Source of the DNA: a virus
IMG/VR virus record: IMGVR_UViG_3300024518_000966
Location: 1 to 35,233 of that record
Length of the DNA stretch: 35,233 bases
Reading direction: 5' to 3' (one strand)
The notes under the pieces were generated by a model. That model had not been told where the DNA came from and did no database searches. It was given only the letters and a program-made list of their open reading frames with translations. Positions 20,401 to 30,474 of this stretch are shown here, in pieces; position 1 is the first letter of the stretch, and each line of letters begins with the position of its first letter. The position numbers were made by a program, and so were the translations under genes.

Positions 20401-23400
20401 ACAGGCTCTACTTCGTGTCTTCTGGCAAATCGTCTGTAGTTTTCAAAGGCTGGGATGTAAAGATCACTGATGATGGCTCGTTGTAAATCGGATGATTTGA
20501 TGAGACCTGCTTTATTCCCAAGGAGGCGTAATGCTCTGCTAGTTCCTTTTGTGTAAGGGGCTTTTTTGTATTGGATGAGTTCTGATTCTTGTCCATAGGT
20601 TTCTAATTGATAATCTGTTTCATAAGTTGCTTGTTGTATTATATCAAGAAACTCATCGATGTCACTTGTCTCATAGTTTTCTTTACCAAATGATCTTGGG
20701 TCAATTAACATAACTGAGTTCTGTTCACTAGGCAATACAGTAAAGTTAATATCTTCTCTGTCTCTAGTTAAATCACTAAAATTACTCATTAAAGATTCTA
20801 ATTCTTCAGGAGAAAACTTAGAATTATCTGGCTTTCTTAACAACAACCCTGTGTGAACACCCTTTGATGTTGGTCTACTAATAATAGCTGAGTCTTGTAA
20901 GAAAGCATCGGTTAACAATCCAGCAATACCTTCGACTGTAGCCTTATCAGCACCCGGAAGTTTTAATACAATATTAGGAGTAAGATTATTTTCAAATGTA
21001 CCTGCTGATATATCTATTGTATGTGGTATACCCAACCTTCTTAATACTCTTAACTGATTGCCTGATGTTACATCCTTTAACAGATTTTCCATATAGTTAA
21101 GATGTTCATCAAAGGTAAGATTTAAATCAGCAGGCAAGTAGCCACGATCTACACCCATTTTAAATTCAAATGCAACCGATGGTGCTAATGCAGTAATTGC
21201 ATTAACAATATCTTCTGATGCACTACTATCAAAAGGATTAGTAGTTCTATTGCTTTTATAACTTGCAGAATGAATAAATATTCCTGATATCGAATGATCC
21301 ATATCAAATAGACCTTCTTCTTTCATTTTATCTATTTTTGCAATTTCTTTTTTAGAAGATTGTATGGCTGAATCTACCGAGCCTTCATTTGCAACAGTAG
21401 ACTTACCATATCTTTCATGCGCCCATAAAATAGCTTGTACTGCTGATGGACCTTCAAACTGCATCTCGATACCATTTTGTTGGTATAGCTCTGAAGCAAG
21501 AAGACTTATTATTCCCTGAGCCATTCTATATTCAACTTCAGTTGGTGATTTAGTATCAAACCCAAGCTTAGTCAACATATGTCTATCTATAACAGACCAA
21601 GGATTAAATTGATTATTAGCATCAGAAAGAATTTGTTGAGCATAAAATGCAGTTTTCATACCACTGCCCTTTTTATTCATCTGTCCTGTTGTATAAATAT
21701 TAGCAAGCATCTTTATCTTATCTCCAGATAAAAAATACTCTGTTTGTTTAGCTGTTAATGCTGCTTTTAACTTAGATATATTTGATTTATTAAAATCAGT
21801 AATATTATTTTTATTTTTTACCTCTCTTGCTGTAATCATTACGCCCAATGCTGCTTTAAGGTTTTTTTCAGGAGTAGCTTGTGCGCTAGTAACACCAAAT
21901 ACTTTTGAAAATTCATTCATATTGGCATCACCAACAATGGTAGGAATTTTAACAGCCCATCGTTTATACCATTGAGAGTCTAATCCTCTGTTAATAGAGT
22001 CTTGTATATCTGCCATTAAGCTGTCATAGCTAGGAAAAGAATGTTTTTTTGTTGACCTTGGTGATAATTTTTTAAACAAATCTGAAAATTGTTTAGAAGT
22101 AATAGTGTCATTCTTTGTATAAAGATCGAGCAATAAATTTTCAACCTCTCCATCATTTAATATACTTTGAGGAATAATTCCTGATGTACTTAATGGACTT
22201 CTATCAGTAGGTGTATCTATAGATTGATCAACTATTGACTCAGCAACAGCAATAGTTCTTTCCAACTCTGCTCGTTCCAAATTACTATAAATAGGATTTC
22301 TAAAGCCTGTTCTTGATATAGGATCATTTTCTCCAGCTAATCTTGCTTTCATTGTGGCTAAAGTTATTTTACCCTGATCTCCTTTCAACATATTAAGCCC
22401 ACCGCCATACCAATCATCAACCATCCCTTTAGCATCTGCCAAGCTATTCCCAGCATCACCGACTTCTCCATCCATAACATGGGCAATGTTCCAACCATAA
22501 CCAGCCTCATCTGGGCGCGATATTATGTGACCCTTATAGTAATAACTACCAACTTCAGGATCATAAGTTGCTGTTGGTTTGAATCCTGTAGCAACCCTAT
22601 CAGTAGGTTGGTCTGTGAGTGTATACATTTCTTTATAAGGAGGTATGCTGCTATTTAACTTACCAGTATTTATAAGCTCTTTTATATAGCTAACCCCATC
22701 TTCTTTTGCTTCAGTAAAACTATCTCCAGATAAACCTATATCGCCATATCCTTTTGCTCTTGGGTCTGTAATGACCATTTGAAACTTATCACCATAAACA
22801 GTCTCTTTAACAATCTCTACATCATACCCATACAGCTTGCCTCCCTGAATGCTATAAAATTCATCAGGTATTTTTTTAAACTTTCCTATTGGCTCTTCTA
22901 TTCTCCTACTAACTCTATCAGTAGGTTGGAATAAATCTCTTTGAACACCACCAAGCTTTTTAATTAAAGCTGCTTTTTGTTTATTAATCTGTTTAATTTT
23001 TTTAGCCGACTGTTTCATCAAGCGATCACCAGCTATACTGTCAGGCTTGTAGTTACTTTCATCTCCAACCTTTTTATCGGCTCTTCCTCTTTGGTAATTA
23101 GCAATATTCTGATCATATGCCTTATTTAAAATTGATAATCGTTCTATATTTTTATTACGATCTGTAGAAGCATCCCCAATTGGTGGGTCAATCCTTTCTA
23201 AAAAGTTTGGATCACGCTCTAATGCTTTATCCAATTTATGCAATGACCTAATTTTTCCTCTTTGTCTTGCACCAATTTTTCCACTGCTTATGTCTGTCAA
23301 AACAGAAGTAGGTGTTGTAAATCCATTGCTAATAGTTCTAGAAAGAGTTGTGAAAAACTGAAGTATTTTTTCAATAATACCTTTTGGTTTAGGTGCTTTT

Positions 23401-26400
23401 ATAAAGTCTGGATTAGCACGATAGTAAGCAAACATTTCTGCAATTAACTCTTCTTCAAAAGCATTGTCTCCTAAATGTGAGTAATCAGCCTTAAAGTCTT
23501 TAATTTGTTTTGTACTAAAAGAACGATGAGCAGTCTCTTTAAGAAGACGAACCTCTTTATCTGTTAATAAACCAAGATCAATTAAAGCATGAACTGCCTC
23601 ATGATCAATGGTCATAGCAAAAGAGTCTTTTAACTCTTGTTCTGATAAAGAACCATCAGGATCAGATTTTTCTAAAGAGGCTAATATCGTTTTCATTGGT
23701 CTGTCGTAAGTTCCTATAGCACCTGATTCTTCAAAATAATAACGCCCTCTTTCATCTTGCTTAACTCTAATAGAATCTTTAAGCGCCCTCTCAAACCTTA
23801 AAGAAATTTGTTTAAGCCCTAATGCATCCAGTCTTTCACGCATCTCTTCAAGTAACTTTCCATACTTCTCTGGATTATCAGGCGGTGGCAATAGCTTTAA
23901 TTCTTGATTAGATATTATTTCAGTATCAATATCTTGTTGTCTTGAAATAATGTCTTCTATTTCTTCATCTTGTAACTCTGTAGTGTTACGAATCCTTTCT
24001 CTTAATTCTTCCAGTGTTTCGTTTAGACCATTCATTTTTCTAGCTTGCTGTAAATCAAAGTCTTGAGTCATTTGTAGGCGATTCTTTGTCTTAATGGCTC
24101 TACCACTTTCAATTAAATCTTTTCTTAATTTTTGTATTTCTTTTGAAGTAAGGTCTTTTCCTGTTTCAGAATTTTTAACCTGTTCTTTAATTTTTTTGGT
24201 TGTTATGTTCTGACCAATATTTGCTTTATACAAATCATCTATTTGCTTTGCTGTGTATGGTCTAGGGGTATAGTCAGGCAATGACTGTTGATCAACATTA
24301 AATCGAGGAAGGGTTGCTATCTTTGCTATCAATAACTCTTTTTGCCCTTTAGTCATTTGACTATAATTATCAGTACCTGTTATGGTTGTTGCAAAATATT
24401 TAAAAGCGTCTGAGTTTAATTCTACTTTTATATTCTTTTTAGATAATGCTTCTTTAAGTGCTGATAAAGTAATATCAACATCACCTTTTTTATTTCTTCT
24501 AACTCCGATATTTTCATTTAATAAAGCTGATATTTGAAAAGTAACGGAAGCTTTTTCTTTTAATAAAGCATCAAAGTCAGCAGGTTTTAATATTTTTTTA
24601 GCTTCAACTAATGTATAAAAATTCTTTTTATCAATGCCTTTTTTATTAACTTTGTCATAAAACAAACTTAATTGGCTGGTAACATCTTCTAATCTCGCTG
24701 CATCTTCTGGAGTAACAGGCTCAAATTGACCAATGATGGGCACTTCTTTGCCATCCTTGCCTATTCTGGTTTTTTGTTTATAAATGGGGAATATATTTGG
24801 GATTTGATCAAGCTGTTCTCTTATGGTGTTAAGGTCAGCCTCGGTCATTGCGTCTACTTGAGGACCAAGCAGTTCTCGCAACATATTATCTTTCATAATA
24901 TTTGACATATTATAAAATTGTTCTCTGTCAATAACTGACTTCTCTTTCTCTGTCAGTTCTGTTTCTTGTTTGTATTGTTCTTTTCTAGCGGTAGATATTC
25001 TAGAATCATAGTTCGCTAAAACTTTTGCATCAAAAGTATTTTGCAAAGGATCAAAAAGCTTTTGTCCAATAAGATATGCAGTTCCATTACCTTCAAGACC
25101 ATTGATCTTTAAAGCATTGTTAACAAGAGTAGATACCCACACACTTCTTACATTTTTATCTAGTTGTAACGCAGTATTTCTAGCCTCTTCATCGGTAGCA
25201 AATGTTCCTTTAGTAAAGCCTGACTTTGCTCCAACAACATTATAAGTTCCGTCTTCGTTAAAGGTAATGTTATGAGTTTCTAGAATAGGAACCTCTCTAT
25301 CGTCAGCAGGAGATGGTCCTTTTCTCTTTCCCATTTCAATTTTTAATGCATCAAATGCATTTACATATGTTTCATATAGCGGTTTTGTCTTAGGATCACC
25401 TTTAAGTTCATTTATATTTGTCTGATAGACAGAAGCAACTTGTTCTAATTCACTGTCTGATAAGGCAGCTATATCTGTGCCTTTAAAATCTCCATAAATA
25501 ACTTTTTGGAAAGGAAGATATTTATCATCTATTGCTTGTTGTTCTGGAGATATAACTTGAGATGGCAATACAACAGAGCCATCAGCTACTGCACGATCAT
25601 AATCTTCTTTATATTGTTCAAACCTTTTATCTTCTTGATTCTGTGCTTCCTGTGCCTGCTGCCTAACATAAGAATTACCCAGTCCTCTTTTGCCCATAAC
25701 ACCACGAAAAACCAAGTCAGATAATGCACCAACTGCACCACCTACTGTTAAGTCATCAAACAGACTTTCACCTAATGGAACTGTATCGCTATAAATACCT
25801 AATGCAACAGCATCTTGAGCAATCCCAGCTAATGCTTCTTGGGCTGCTTCTTTTGAACCAGTTGCTAAAGCAAACCTAATTCTTTGTGGTATCTTATGAT
25901 ACATGCCCGGACCTTTAAGTATCCCTTTAAGCAAATGTTGGACAGTGATGACCTCAGACGCTCCTATAGCGCCACCTAATAGCTCTGATACAATTTCTTG
26001 ACCTTTGCCTACCTCTTCACCCATTGACCTCGCATACTCGATATTTTGGGCTTGCTCAGATATACCAACAGAAACAGCTAATGGAAGTGTTGCTTTGGTT
26101 GTAAGAGAGCCTAATGCTTTTTGTGCTGCTTTTGCTTGTGCGCCTCCAGCTAATACTTTTCCACCAAGCCCACTAATTTTAGTAGCAGCAGCGCCCGGAA
26201 CAAAGAAAGCACCAAATGAACCCAGACCCCCACCTAATTTAGCTGAAAACGCATCTTCATAACCTTCACCTATGCCTAATGCACTTTCATTTAATCCTAT
26301 TTGTAAGTCTTTAAAAAGATTAACGGCAGCACTGTCATTTCCAGAATCAAATAAACTTGATAAACCCTCACCTGCTGATAAAAAAGTAGAACCAAAACCT

Positions 26401-26585
26401 CTAGGTATACCTTTAGCAACTTCTCCTACATGACCTAAAATAGTTCTTTCTGTAGGAGCATCGTATGCAGTATAGGTATCAGGATATACCTTTGCTAAGT
26501 TATTCTGAATATCAATTAACTCTTCCTTAGATGCATTATCTGGAATGTCTAATTGCCTTCCGTCTGGTAAACGATAGAGTGCCAT
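17412..26585 (-). CDS. Giant polyvalent internal virion/ejection protein with zincin protease domain
   Basis: A 3057-residue multidomain protein at the end of the virion operon, where T7-like phages keep ejection proteins. The N-terminus (YRLPDGRQLDIPDNASKEEL) is the small domain that opens many large polyvalent phage proteins. Residues about 110-230 are Gly/Ala-rich and hydrophobic, possibly membrane-active. A zincin site HEAVH lies at about 995-999, with a downstream EEELIAEMFAYY near 1048. Several small beta domains occur between 1140 and 1460, separated by PTDR-type linkers near 1138, 1220, 1327, 1459 and 2143. The C-terminus (about 2530-3057) carries 'NMMRDTMSAFVTSG', a hydrophobic stretch near 2752 and the features of an LPD38-type domain. 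Probable role: a capsid-internal protein ejected into the cell, with self-processing or host-targeted proteolysis. There is no clear ribosome site; it starts one base after the previous stop, so coupling is likely. Confidence 0.75.
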   Translation of the reverse strand: MALYRLPDGRQLDIPDNASKEELIDIQNNLAKVYPDTYTAYDAPTERTILGHVGEVAKGIPRGFGSTFLSAGEGLSSLFDSGNDSAAVNLFKDLQIGLNESALGIGEGYEDAFSAKLGGGLGSFGAFFVPGAAATKISGLGGKVLAGGAQAKAAQKALGSLTTKATLPLAVSVGISEQAQNIEYARSMGEEVGKGQEIVSELLGGAIGASEVITVQHLLKGILKGPGMYHKIPQRIRFALATGSKEAAQEALAGIAQDAVALGIYSDTVPLGESLFDDLTVGGAVGALSDLVFRGVMGKRGLGNSYVRQQAQEAQNQEDKRFEQYKEDYDRAVADGSVVLPSQVISPEQQAIDDKYLPFQKVIYGDFKGTDIAALSDSELEQVASVYQTNINELKGDPKTKPLYETYVNAFDALKIEMGKRKGPSPADDREVPILETHNITFNEDGTYNVVGAKSGFTKGTFATDEEARNTALQLDKNVRSVWVSTLVNNALKINGLEGNGTAYLIGQKLFDPLQNTFDAKVLANYDSRISTARKEQYKQETELTEKEKSVIDREQFYNMSNIMKDNMLRELLGPQVDAMTEADLNTIREQLDQIPNIFPIYKQKTRIGKDGKEVPIIGQFEPVTPEDAARLEDVTSQLSLFYDKVNKKGIDKKNFYTLVEAKKILKPADFDALLKEKASVTFQISALLNENIGVRRNKKGDVDITLSALKEALSKKNIKVELNSDAFKYFATTITGTDNYSQMTKGQKELLIAKIATLPRFNVDQQSLPDYTPRPYTAKQIDDLYKANIGQNITTKKIKEQVKNSETGKDLTSKEIQKLRKDLIESGRAIKTKNRLQMTQDFDLQQARKMNGLNETLEELRERIRNTTELQDEEIEDIISRQQDIDTEIISNQELKLLPPPDNPEKYGKLLEEMRERLDALGLKQISLRFERALKDSIRVKQDERGRYYFEESGAIGTYDRPMKTILASLEKSDPDGSLSEQELKDSFAMTIDHEAVHALIDLGLLTDKEVRLLKETAHRSFSTKQIKDFKADYSHLGDNAFEEELIAEMFAYYRANPDFIKAPKPKGIIEKILQFFTTLSRTISNGFTTPTSVLTDISSGKIGARQRGKIRSLHKLDKALERDPNFLERIDPPIGDASTDRNKNIERLSILNKAYDQNIANYQRGRADKKVGDESNYKPDSIAGDRLMKQSAKKIKQINKQKAALIKKLGGVQRDLFQPTDRVSRRIEEPIGKFKKIPDEFYSIQGGKLYGYDVEIVKETVYGDKFQMVITDPRAKGYGDIGLSGDSFTEAKEDGVSYIKELINTGKLNSSIPPYKEMYTLTDQPTDRVATGFKPTATYDPEVGSYYYKGHIISRPDEAGYGWNIAHVMDGEVGDAGNSLADAKGMVDDWYGGGLNMLKGDQGKITLATMKARLAGENDPISRTGFRNPIYSNLERAELERTIAVAESIVDQSIDTPTDRSPLSTSGIIPQSILNDGEVENLLLDLYTKNDTITSKQFSDLFKKLSPRSTKKHSFPSYDSLMADIQDSINRGLDSQWYKRWAVKIPTIVGDANMNEFSKVFGVTSAQATPEKNLKAALGVMITAREVKNKNNITDFNKSNISKLKAALTAKQTEYFLSGDKIKMLANIYTTGQMNKKGSGMKTAFYAQQILSDANNQFNPWSVIDRHMLTKLGFDTKSPTEVEYRMAQGIISLLASELYQQNGIEMQFEGPSAVQAILWAHERYGKSTVANEGSVDSAIQSSKKEIAKIDKMKEEGLFDMDHSISGIFIHSASYKSNRTTNPFDSSASEDIVNAITALAPSVAFEFKMGVDRGYLPADLNLTFDEHLNYMENLLKDVTSGNQLRVLRRLGIPHTIDISAGTFENNLTPNIVLKLPGADKATVEGIAGLLTDAFLQDSAIISRPTSKGVHTGLLLRKPDNSKFSPEELESLMSNFSDLTRDREDINFTVLPSEQNSVMLIDPRSFGKENYETSDIDEFLDIIQQATYETDYQLETYGQESELIQYKKAPYTKGTSRALRLLGNKAGLIKSSDLQRAIISDLYIPAFENYRRFARRHEVEPVSELPIYSRRSALYGQLNDQGILGRVSPEEWQARAVRKAEQGSRNHIPRINTKADPMAIAVAFQMAEGKSIDNILDQVNRDVPTDRRTQSKTPAGFEQAAEDVGGVNALDKDFGSSMIDWAETKETASTFFQNARVALIDKLSLVEKKLLEAGEKSEKAKILLNSIDTNAMADLRFSERVRGIFSGMVKLGVPTIKEGGTYVADFAKGGLLEIFAPLYKNAKIDLESLFKIYAIAQRGTRLDANGIPTPVTQEVVDKAKEIEAQYPEVVEVYNNYQEWNNALIDYAVEMGILSETKSEKELISMILDTSTDFTRSGLSNLAYDQLIEVAEMLGLDTRGTAQIWKDNADYYPFYRKMQDDTIGGPKIAGGFIAGNPLGIKIKGSESAIEPAPLEAISRNALSIVAAAMKNSGLAKMLTTFEAAGMAELITDMNEAKGINVIPVYINGERLFYRVADPEIIHGLQALGMNDLSGIMKFLAMPASFLRDMVTRDPGFMLVNMMRDTMSAFVTSGADFKPFIDTFKNFNADFTELERWGVLGGYDFSNDEMDIVKFIQKEMRKQGIGVDGSMNAKDQFLKVWDYLGEQTGKSDGATRKGVYDVIYQQTGSQREAAYQALEIINFSRRGADPLFRVITAAIPFLNARIQGLDLLYRGGIGQYSAVSSQLEGTSSEIARQIQMKMLTRGGMLMFLTAIYYALVSDDEEYQKISVEERDDNWVIPLGKGIPALKIPIPFEVGTIFKVIPERFIDVMMGGDLPDLVKSYRRQAKNTLKIDPLGFQAIKPIVEVVNNRSTYTGSEIIPYYMREGLEPSAQSRYSTNELARLVGEQLNISPIKLEYIMKGYGGTLGGYLLTMIDATLRQVTDRDFLSPRIDQMPVLKRFFTQTEFGRGLEQQFYDLRKESNMYVQTLSALKKQNRIKEAKALMANRKGIAKTRSQVLALNRWLVSWRDRRDRILNSDLSPSVKKEMIQQMQLQKSKRLAYVPELREQSELPVRFFN

Positions 26586-26586
26586 A

Positions 26587-28533
26587 TTATTTACTATCTA
26601 TTATATTGGGTATAATATTATTACCTAAAGGTTGAACTGTAGTTGTTGCTGATTCAGGTAAAAGCCGTGATAAAATATAATCAATTTGTTTACTGATTTT
26701 TTCAATATCTTCTGCAGCCTTTTCAGGGTCTAAAGTAGTTTCAGTTACTTGCTTTACCTGATCTAAAAGCAATTCATATGTTTTATTTAGCTGTTGATCA
26801 ACATCACCTTTTATTTGTTGTTTTAAAAGATCAAGCTTAACAATTGCCTCAGCAGCATCAATATTATTTTTATCAGCGCGGATAAACAACTCTTTATGTG
26901 CTATATCAATACCAGCCCAATCTTTCGTCATTTTATCTGCGTGCATATTATATGTTTGACTGATTTGCATCTGTGACTGTATAAGTCCTTCAGCGTGCAT
27001 ACGAGTTTGATTATCTGCATTTCTAGTCTGATTTATTAATTGCTCTGCGTCTGCTCTTAATTTAATTTCTTCCATTTCCATTGATCTGTTAATTTGTGCT
27101 ACAGCATTCGCTTCATCTCTTTGTCCTTTTTTAAGCTTACCTAATTCTGGAACACCTTCACCAATAGTTACAGCAGCTTCGCCAAGATTTCTAGCACCGC
27201 CTATAGCTTTACCTAATAAAGCCAAGCCCATGCCTGATAGTTCTGATTGTCTTTCACGCTCTGTAGGTAATTCATATTGTGGTCCTTGTAATCTATCAAT
27301 TCTTGCCATTAACCCTTCTCGTTGTTTTGGATCAGAAAGCTCTAAATTCAAACTGTCTAAAACCCTTCCTTCAATTAATGTTCTGTTTGTTGTTCTTCGA
27401 TCATCGAAAGTAGGCACTTCATATTCGCCCCCCCTTGCTTCATAATCTTTTGCAAGACGACCAGCTAAACCTAATACTTGTTCTTCGCTTGTAAGTGTTT
27501 CAGGGTTTATAACAGTGTTTCCTTCTTCATCTGTAATATAATTATTGGGTGGTATATTCAACATACTTAAACCAGCATTTTGACTAGAAGGTGAGCCTTT
27601 TAAAATTCTTTGTTGTTGGTTTGCAATACTAAATTGTGATGCATCTGCTTCATCACCTAACAAGCCAGCCAGTCTTACCGCTTCCAATCCTGCCATTGGA
27701 TTAGCATTACCGCCAGCATTGTTGTAAATTTCAAATGCTTGTGGGTTAGATGCAATAAAATTAAATATATCGGTGCTAGTTTTTGCACCACGCTCTCCAA
27801 AATAACCTCTTATGCCACCTCTATCTTGTCTAAAAGCTGCTGTACCTTCTACTTCATCAGTTGGAAACAAAGTTGGCGTTGTTGAATCACTAATTAAGTC
27901 TTGACCTATGTTAGAAAAACCAGCAAATCCTCCGCCATATCCAGCAGTAGTTCCACTAGTAGGTATCATTGATTGAACATCAATAGTTTCTTCGCCTGTA
28001 GGAGACATTCTAGTAGGATAAAAGAGTTCATCCATTACGCTTACTCTATCTTTAACAATTTCTTCGGCTAATTTAGTTACATCAGAACTAGCCATATTAT
28101 TAATGCCATCAATGTTGTAACCCCTTTTCTTTAACTCATCATCGCTAATTTTAAGGCTTCTTAAAATATTAATATTTTTACCTGTAATCTGTGTTGCGCC
28201 ACCAACTTGATAGCCTACACGACCACCCATTGCCATCATCTGTATACCTTCTTCTGGCATTTGTTGATTCATTTCCATCATAGGTTGTGCTTGAGACAAT
28301 CCGTCAGTATTAGCAAATTCATCCATAACACCTTCTACAACAGTTGGTTGTCCGGCTTGATCCCTTGTTTGTTGTGCCGCCATTGCTTTTTCTTCTTGCA
28401 CTCTTCTTTGCATTTCAGTTGCAATCATATAAGTGGGATACTGAGGACTAGGGTTGTTACCCATAGACATTAACTGATCTTTAGGTATTGACCTTAAATC
28501 ATTCTGTATTTTTTCATAAGGTGTTGTAATCAT
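26587..28533 (-). CDS. Virion-associated protein with GGRVGY motif (648 aa)
   Basis: The N-terminus ('IQNDLRSIPKDQLMSM', 'YPTYMIATEMQRRV') resembles a phage virion protein that often precedes the giant ejection protein. The MAMGGRVGYQVGG motif near residue 105 recurs in the 1199-residue protein of this operon. The middle (150-450) is globular and of low similarity to anything I recognise. Residues about 470-620 form long helices rich in Gln, Asn and Lys, probably coiled coil. An internal core or ejection component is inferred from operon position. It is spaced 5 bases from the gene before and 1 base from the gene after. Confidence 0.6.
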   Translation of the reverse strand: MITTPYEKIQNDLRSIPKDQLMSMGNNPSPQYPTYMIATEMQRRVQEEKAMAAQQTRDQAGQPTVVEGVMDEFANTDGLSQAQPMMEMNQQMPEEGIQMMAMGGRVGYQVGGATQITGKNINILRSLKISDDELKKRGYNIDGINNMASSDVTKLAEEIVKDRVSVMDELFYPTRMSPTGEETIDVQSMIPTSGTTAGYGGGFAGFSNIGQDLISDSTTPTLFPTDEVEGTAAFRQDRGGIRGYFGERGAKTSTDIFNFIASNPQAFEIYNNAGGNANPMAGLEAVRLAGLLGDEADASQFSIANQQQRILKGSPSSQNAGLSMLNIPPNNYITDEEGNTVINPETLTSEEQVLGLAGRLAKDYEARGGEYEVPTFDDRRTTNRTLIEGRVLDSLNLELSDPKQREGLMARIDRLQGPQYELPTERERQSELSGMGLALLGKAIGGARNLGEAAVTIGEGVPELGKLKKGQRDEANAVAQINRSMEMEEIKLRADAEQLINQTRNADNQTRMHAEGLIQSQMQISQTYNMHADKMTKDWAGIDIAHKELFIRADKNNIDAAEAIVKLDLLKQQIKGDVDQQLNKTYELLLDQVKQVTETTLDPEKAAEDIEKISKQIDYILSRLLPESATTTVQPLGNNIIPNIIDSK

Positions 28534-28538
28534 TTAGG

Positions 28539-30056
28539 CTATCCTCCCATTCCTCTATACATACCCAACCCACTCAATCCCAAGCCTACCGCTTGTTGGA
28601 ATAATCCGGGTTGTTGCTGATAAGTGCTAATTGTTTGATTTGGCGCTAATGGCAATCCTTGTATCATGTTACTAAACATTCCCAATCTTTGTTGAGGGTA
28701 TGCTTGTTGTCTCAAGAAGTCTTCATAACCAATATCAAGTCCTGCTTGTCTTAATGCTCTCATTTGAGAACCCTGCGATTGCAGTGCATTTATTCTTTGC
28801 ATTGCGTCAGCAGTTCTAGCTTGTCCTAGTCCCATTAGCTGTTGAGAACTTTGTAATCCATATTGATTAGATAAGTCATAAGCAGATTGTCTAAACTTCT
28901 CTTGTGCCTGTCTTGCTGCTTCATTTTGTTGTGCAGCAGTTAAGCCAAGTTTAGCAGCTTCTTGTTTTGCGCTCTCTCCGTATTGGTAAGCTTGCAATCT
29001 AAGTTGTTCTTGTTGCTGTCTACCCTGTTCTGTTTGCCCAAATGCTGCCTGTCTAAACCTTTCTTGTTCTTGTCTAGCTTGCTCAGATTGTCCAAATGCA
29101 GCTTGCCTAAATCTTTCTTGTTCTTGCATAGCTGCTGCTGTTTGTTGTTGTGCAGTCATACCCATAGCTGCTGCTTGTTGTCTTGCTTGTTCAGATTGAC
29201 CAAAGCCTGCTTGTGCAAGTTGTTCTTGTTGTTGTCTTGCTTGTTCTTGTGCTTGAAATTGTGTTAATCCAAATTGTCCACCAGCTAATCCTGCTGCTCT
29301 TTCTCTTTCTAATTGTTGCTGTGCTGATTCAAAACCAGCTTGACTGCCTTGAGCCTGTATATCTCCTAATTGTTGTGCGAGATTACGCTCTCTTTCTGAT
29401 TGCATAATAGCTTCACGATAACCACCCAAACCACCTGCTTGAGTTGCAGCATCAGCAGTTTGATCTCCCAACATTCCTGATTGCCTACTTGCTTCTCTTT
29501 TTTGTATATCAATAACATTTTGTTGATAAGGAGACATAAAACGATTGATATTTTGCTCATACCCCATACCTTGATATTGAGGACCAGCATAACCTGCTTG
29601 ATATTGTGAACCTCTTGTATAAGGATTGTATCCAGAATAAACCCTTTCTCCCTGATAACCACTGCCTATTTGTCCTGCACCATAGCCAGAATTAATCGCT
29701 CCTGCACCATATCCGGGTTGCAAGTTAGCAGCATTGTAGCCTGATCCAACTAAGCCTGCACCATAGCCAGAATACAATGGCATGCCAGCCATAGATGCTC
29801 TTTGGGATGCAATATCAAACTCTCTAGGTGATCCTGCGCCAGCAAAACCCCTAGTCATTGCTTGAGCATTTAACTCATCAGGTGAAAAATAAGCTAATCT
29901 TTGTCCACCATATTGACTATATGGCTGAAGCGATTCAGCTTCAGCTCTTTTTAGCAGTCTCGTAAAATAAGGCTTTGCCTCTTCTGGAAACTGCGTCTGA
30001 GTTACTTTTTGTTCAGTTGGTTGAGAACTGCCACCACTGCTTCCTCCTCCGCCCAT
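28539..30056 (-). CDS. Gln-rich repetitive virion protein (505 aa)
   Basis: It starts with a Gly/Ser-rich stretch and 'VTQTQFPEEAKPYFTRLLKRAEAES', a phage virion pattern. Residues about 95-165 are Gly/Tyr repeats (GYGAGxxxSGYxA). Residues about 245-400 are Gln-rich with repeated units around 'ERFRQAAFGQSEQARQ', likely a long helical rod. The end is Gly-rich. It resembles internal core or tail-associated proteins of short-tailed marine phages; the exact role is unknown. The gene body contains DNA-level repeats near 29030-29130. It lies directly upstream of the 648-residue gene. Confidence 0.6.
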   Translation of the reverse strand: MGGGGSSGGSSQPTEQKVTQTQFPEEAKPYFTRLLKRAEAESLQPYSQYGGQRLAYFSPDELNAQAMTRGFAGAGSPREFDIASQRASMAGMPLYSGYGAGLVGSGYNAANLQPGYGAGAINSGYGAGQIGSGYQGERVYSGYNPYTRGSQYQAGYAGPQYQGMGYEQNINRFMSPYQQNVIDIQKREASRQSGMLGDQTADAATQAGGLGGYREAIMQSERERNLAQQLGDIQAQGSQAGFESAQQQLERERAAGLAGGQFGLTQFQAQEQARQQQEQLAQAGFGQSEQARQQAAAMGMTAQQQTAAAMQEQERFRQAAFGQSEQARQEQERFRQAAFGQTEQGRQQQEQLRLQAYQYGESAKQEAAKLGLTAAQQNEAARQAQEKFRQSAYDLSNQYGLQSSQQLMGLGQARTADAMQRINALQSQGSQMRALRQAGLDIGYEDFLRQQAYPQQRLGMFSNMIQGLPLAPNQTISTYQQQPGLFQQAVGLGLSGLGMYRGMGG

Positions 30057-30057
30057 A

Positions 30058-30474
30058 CTATATCTCCTTCCTACATTTGTAAGTTATTTCATCGTAACCA
30101 TGTGTTATTCCATGATCACGGATTTCTTTTTTAGATGTCCAAAATTCTATACTGGTACAATGCAATCTCTTTGCAAGTTGTTCAATTTCCTTTTGAAATT
30201 TATCTGCACCAGTTTCTTCTTTATACCAAGCTATCCATAACAATAGATATCTTTCTGAAGTAAATTCATTTCTTTGTACTTTAGTAATTAAAAACCCATC
30301 TTTAGGCTCAATATTTTTATCTACCCATATATCTGCTTCATTATTAATACAGGCATAATATATGTCTTCAAGTGTTTCAGCTTCATAACTTTCACCCTTA
30401 ATAAAACCTATACTATCTTTAATACTATCCCAAACATTTCTTATATCTGCTTTAACTAAATTAACTTCACTCAT
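30058..30474 (-). CDS. GNAT-fold-like protein, second of a pair (138 aa)
   Basis: The length, the alternation of strands and helices, and the central 'DGFLITKVQRN', 'RYLLLWIAWYKEET' and C-terminal 'LAKRLHCTSIEFWTS' resemble small GNAT-type acyltransferase-like proteins common among phage tail and core genes. The acetyl-CoA-binding loop (Q/RxxGxG/A) is not evident, so an enzymatic role is doubtful and a structural role is possible. It shares a one-base overlap (TAATG) with the related gene upstream. The two could have arisen by duplication. Confidence 0.55.
   Translation of the reverse strand: MSEVNLVKADIRNVWDSIKDSIGFIKGESYEAETLEDIYYACINNEADIWVDKNIEPKDGFLITKVQRNEFTSERYLLLWIAWYKEETGADKFQKEIEQLAKRLHCTSIEFWTSKKEIRDHGITHGYDEITYKCRKEI

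Noticed and set aside
20408-20596. A second minus-strand frame of 62 codons within the giant gene
   Set aside because: It lies fully inside the 3057-residue gene in another frame, with no ribosome site or known family.
29030-29130. Repeated units resembling a CRISPR array
   Set aside because: The repeats are coding, in frame and Gln-rich, with no spacer-repeat alternation. No CRISPR array was seen in the window.
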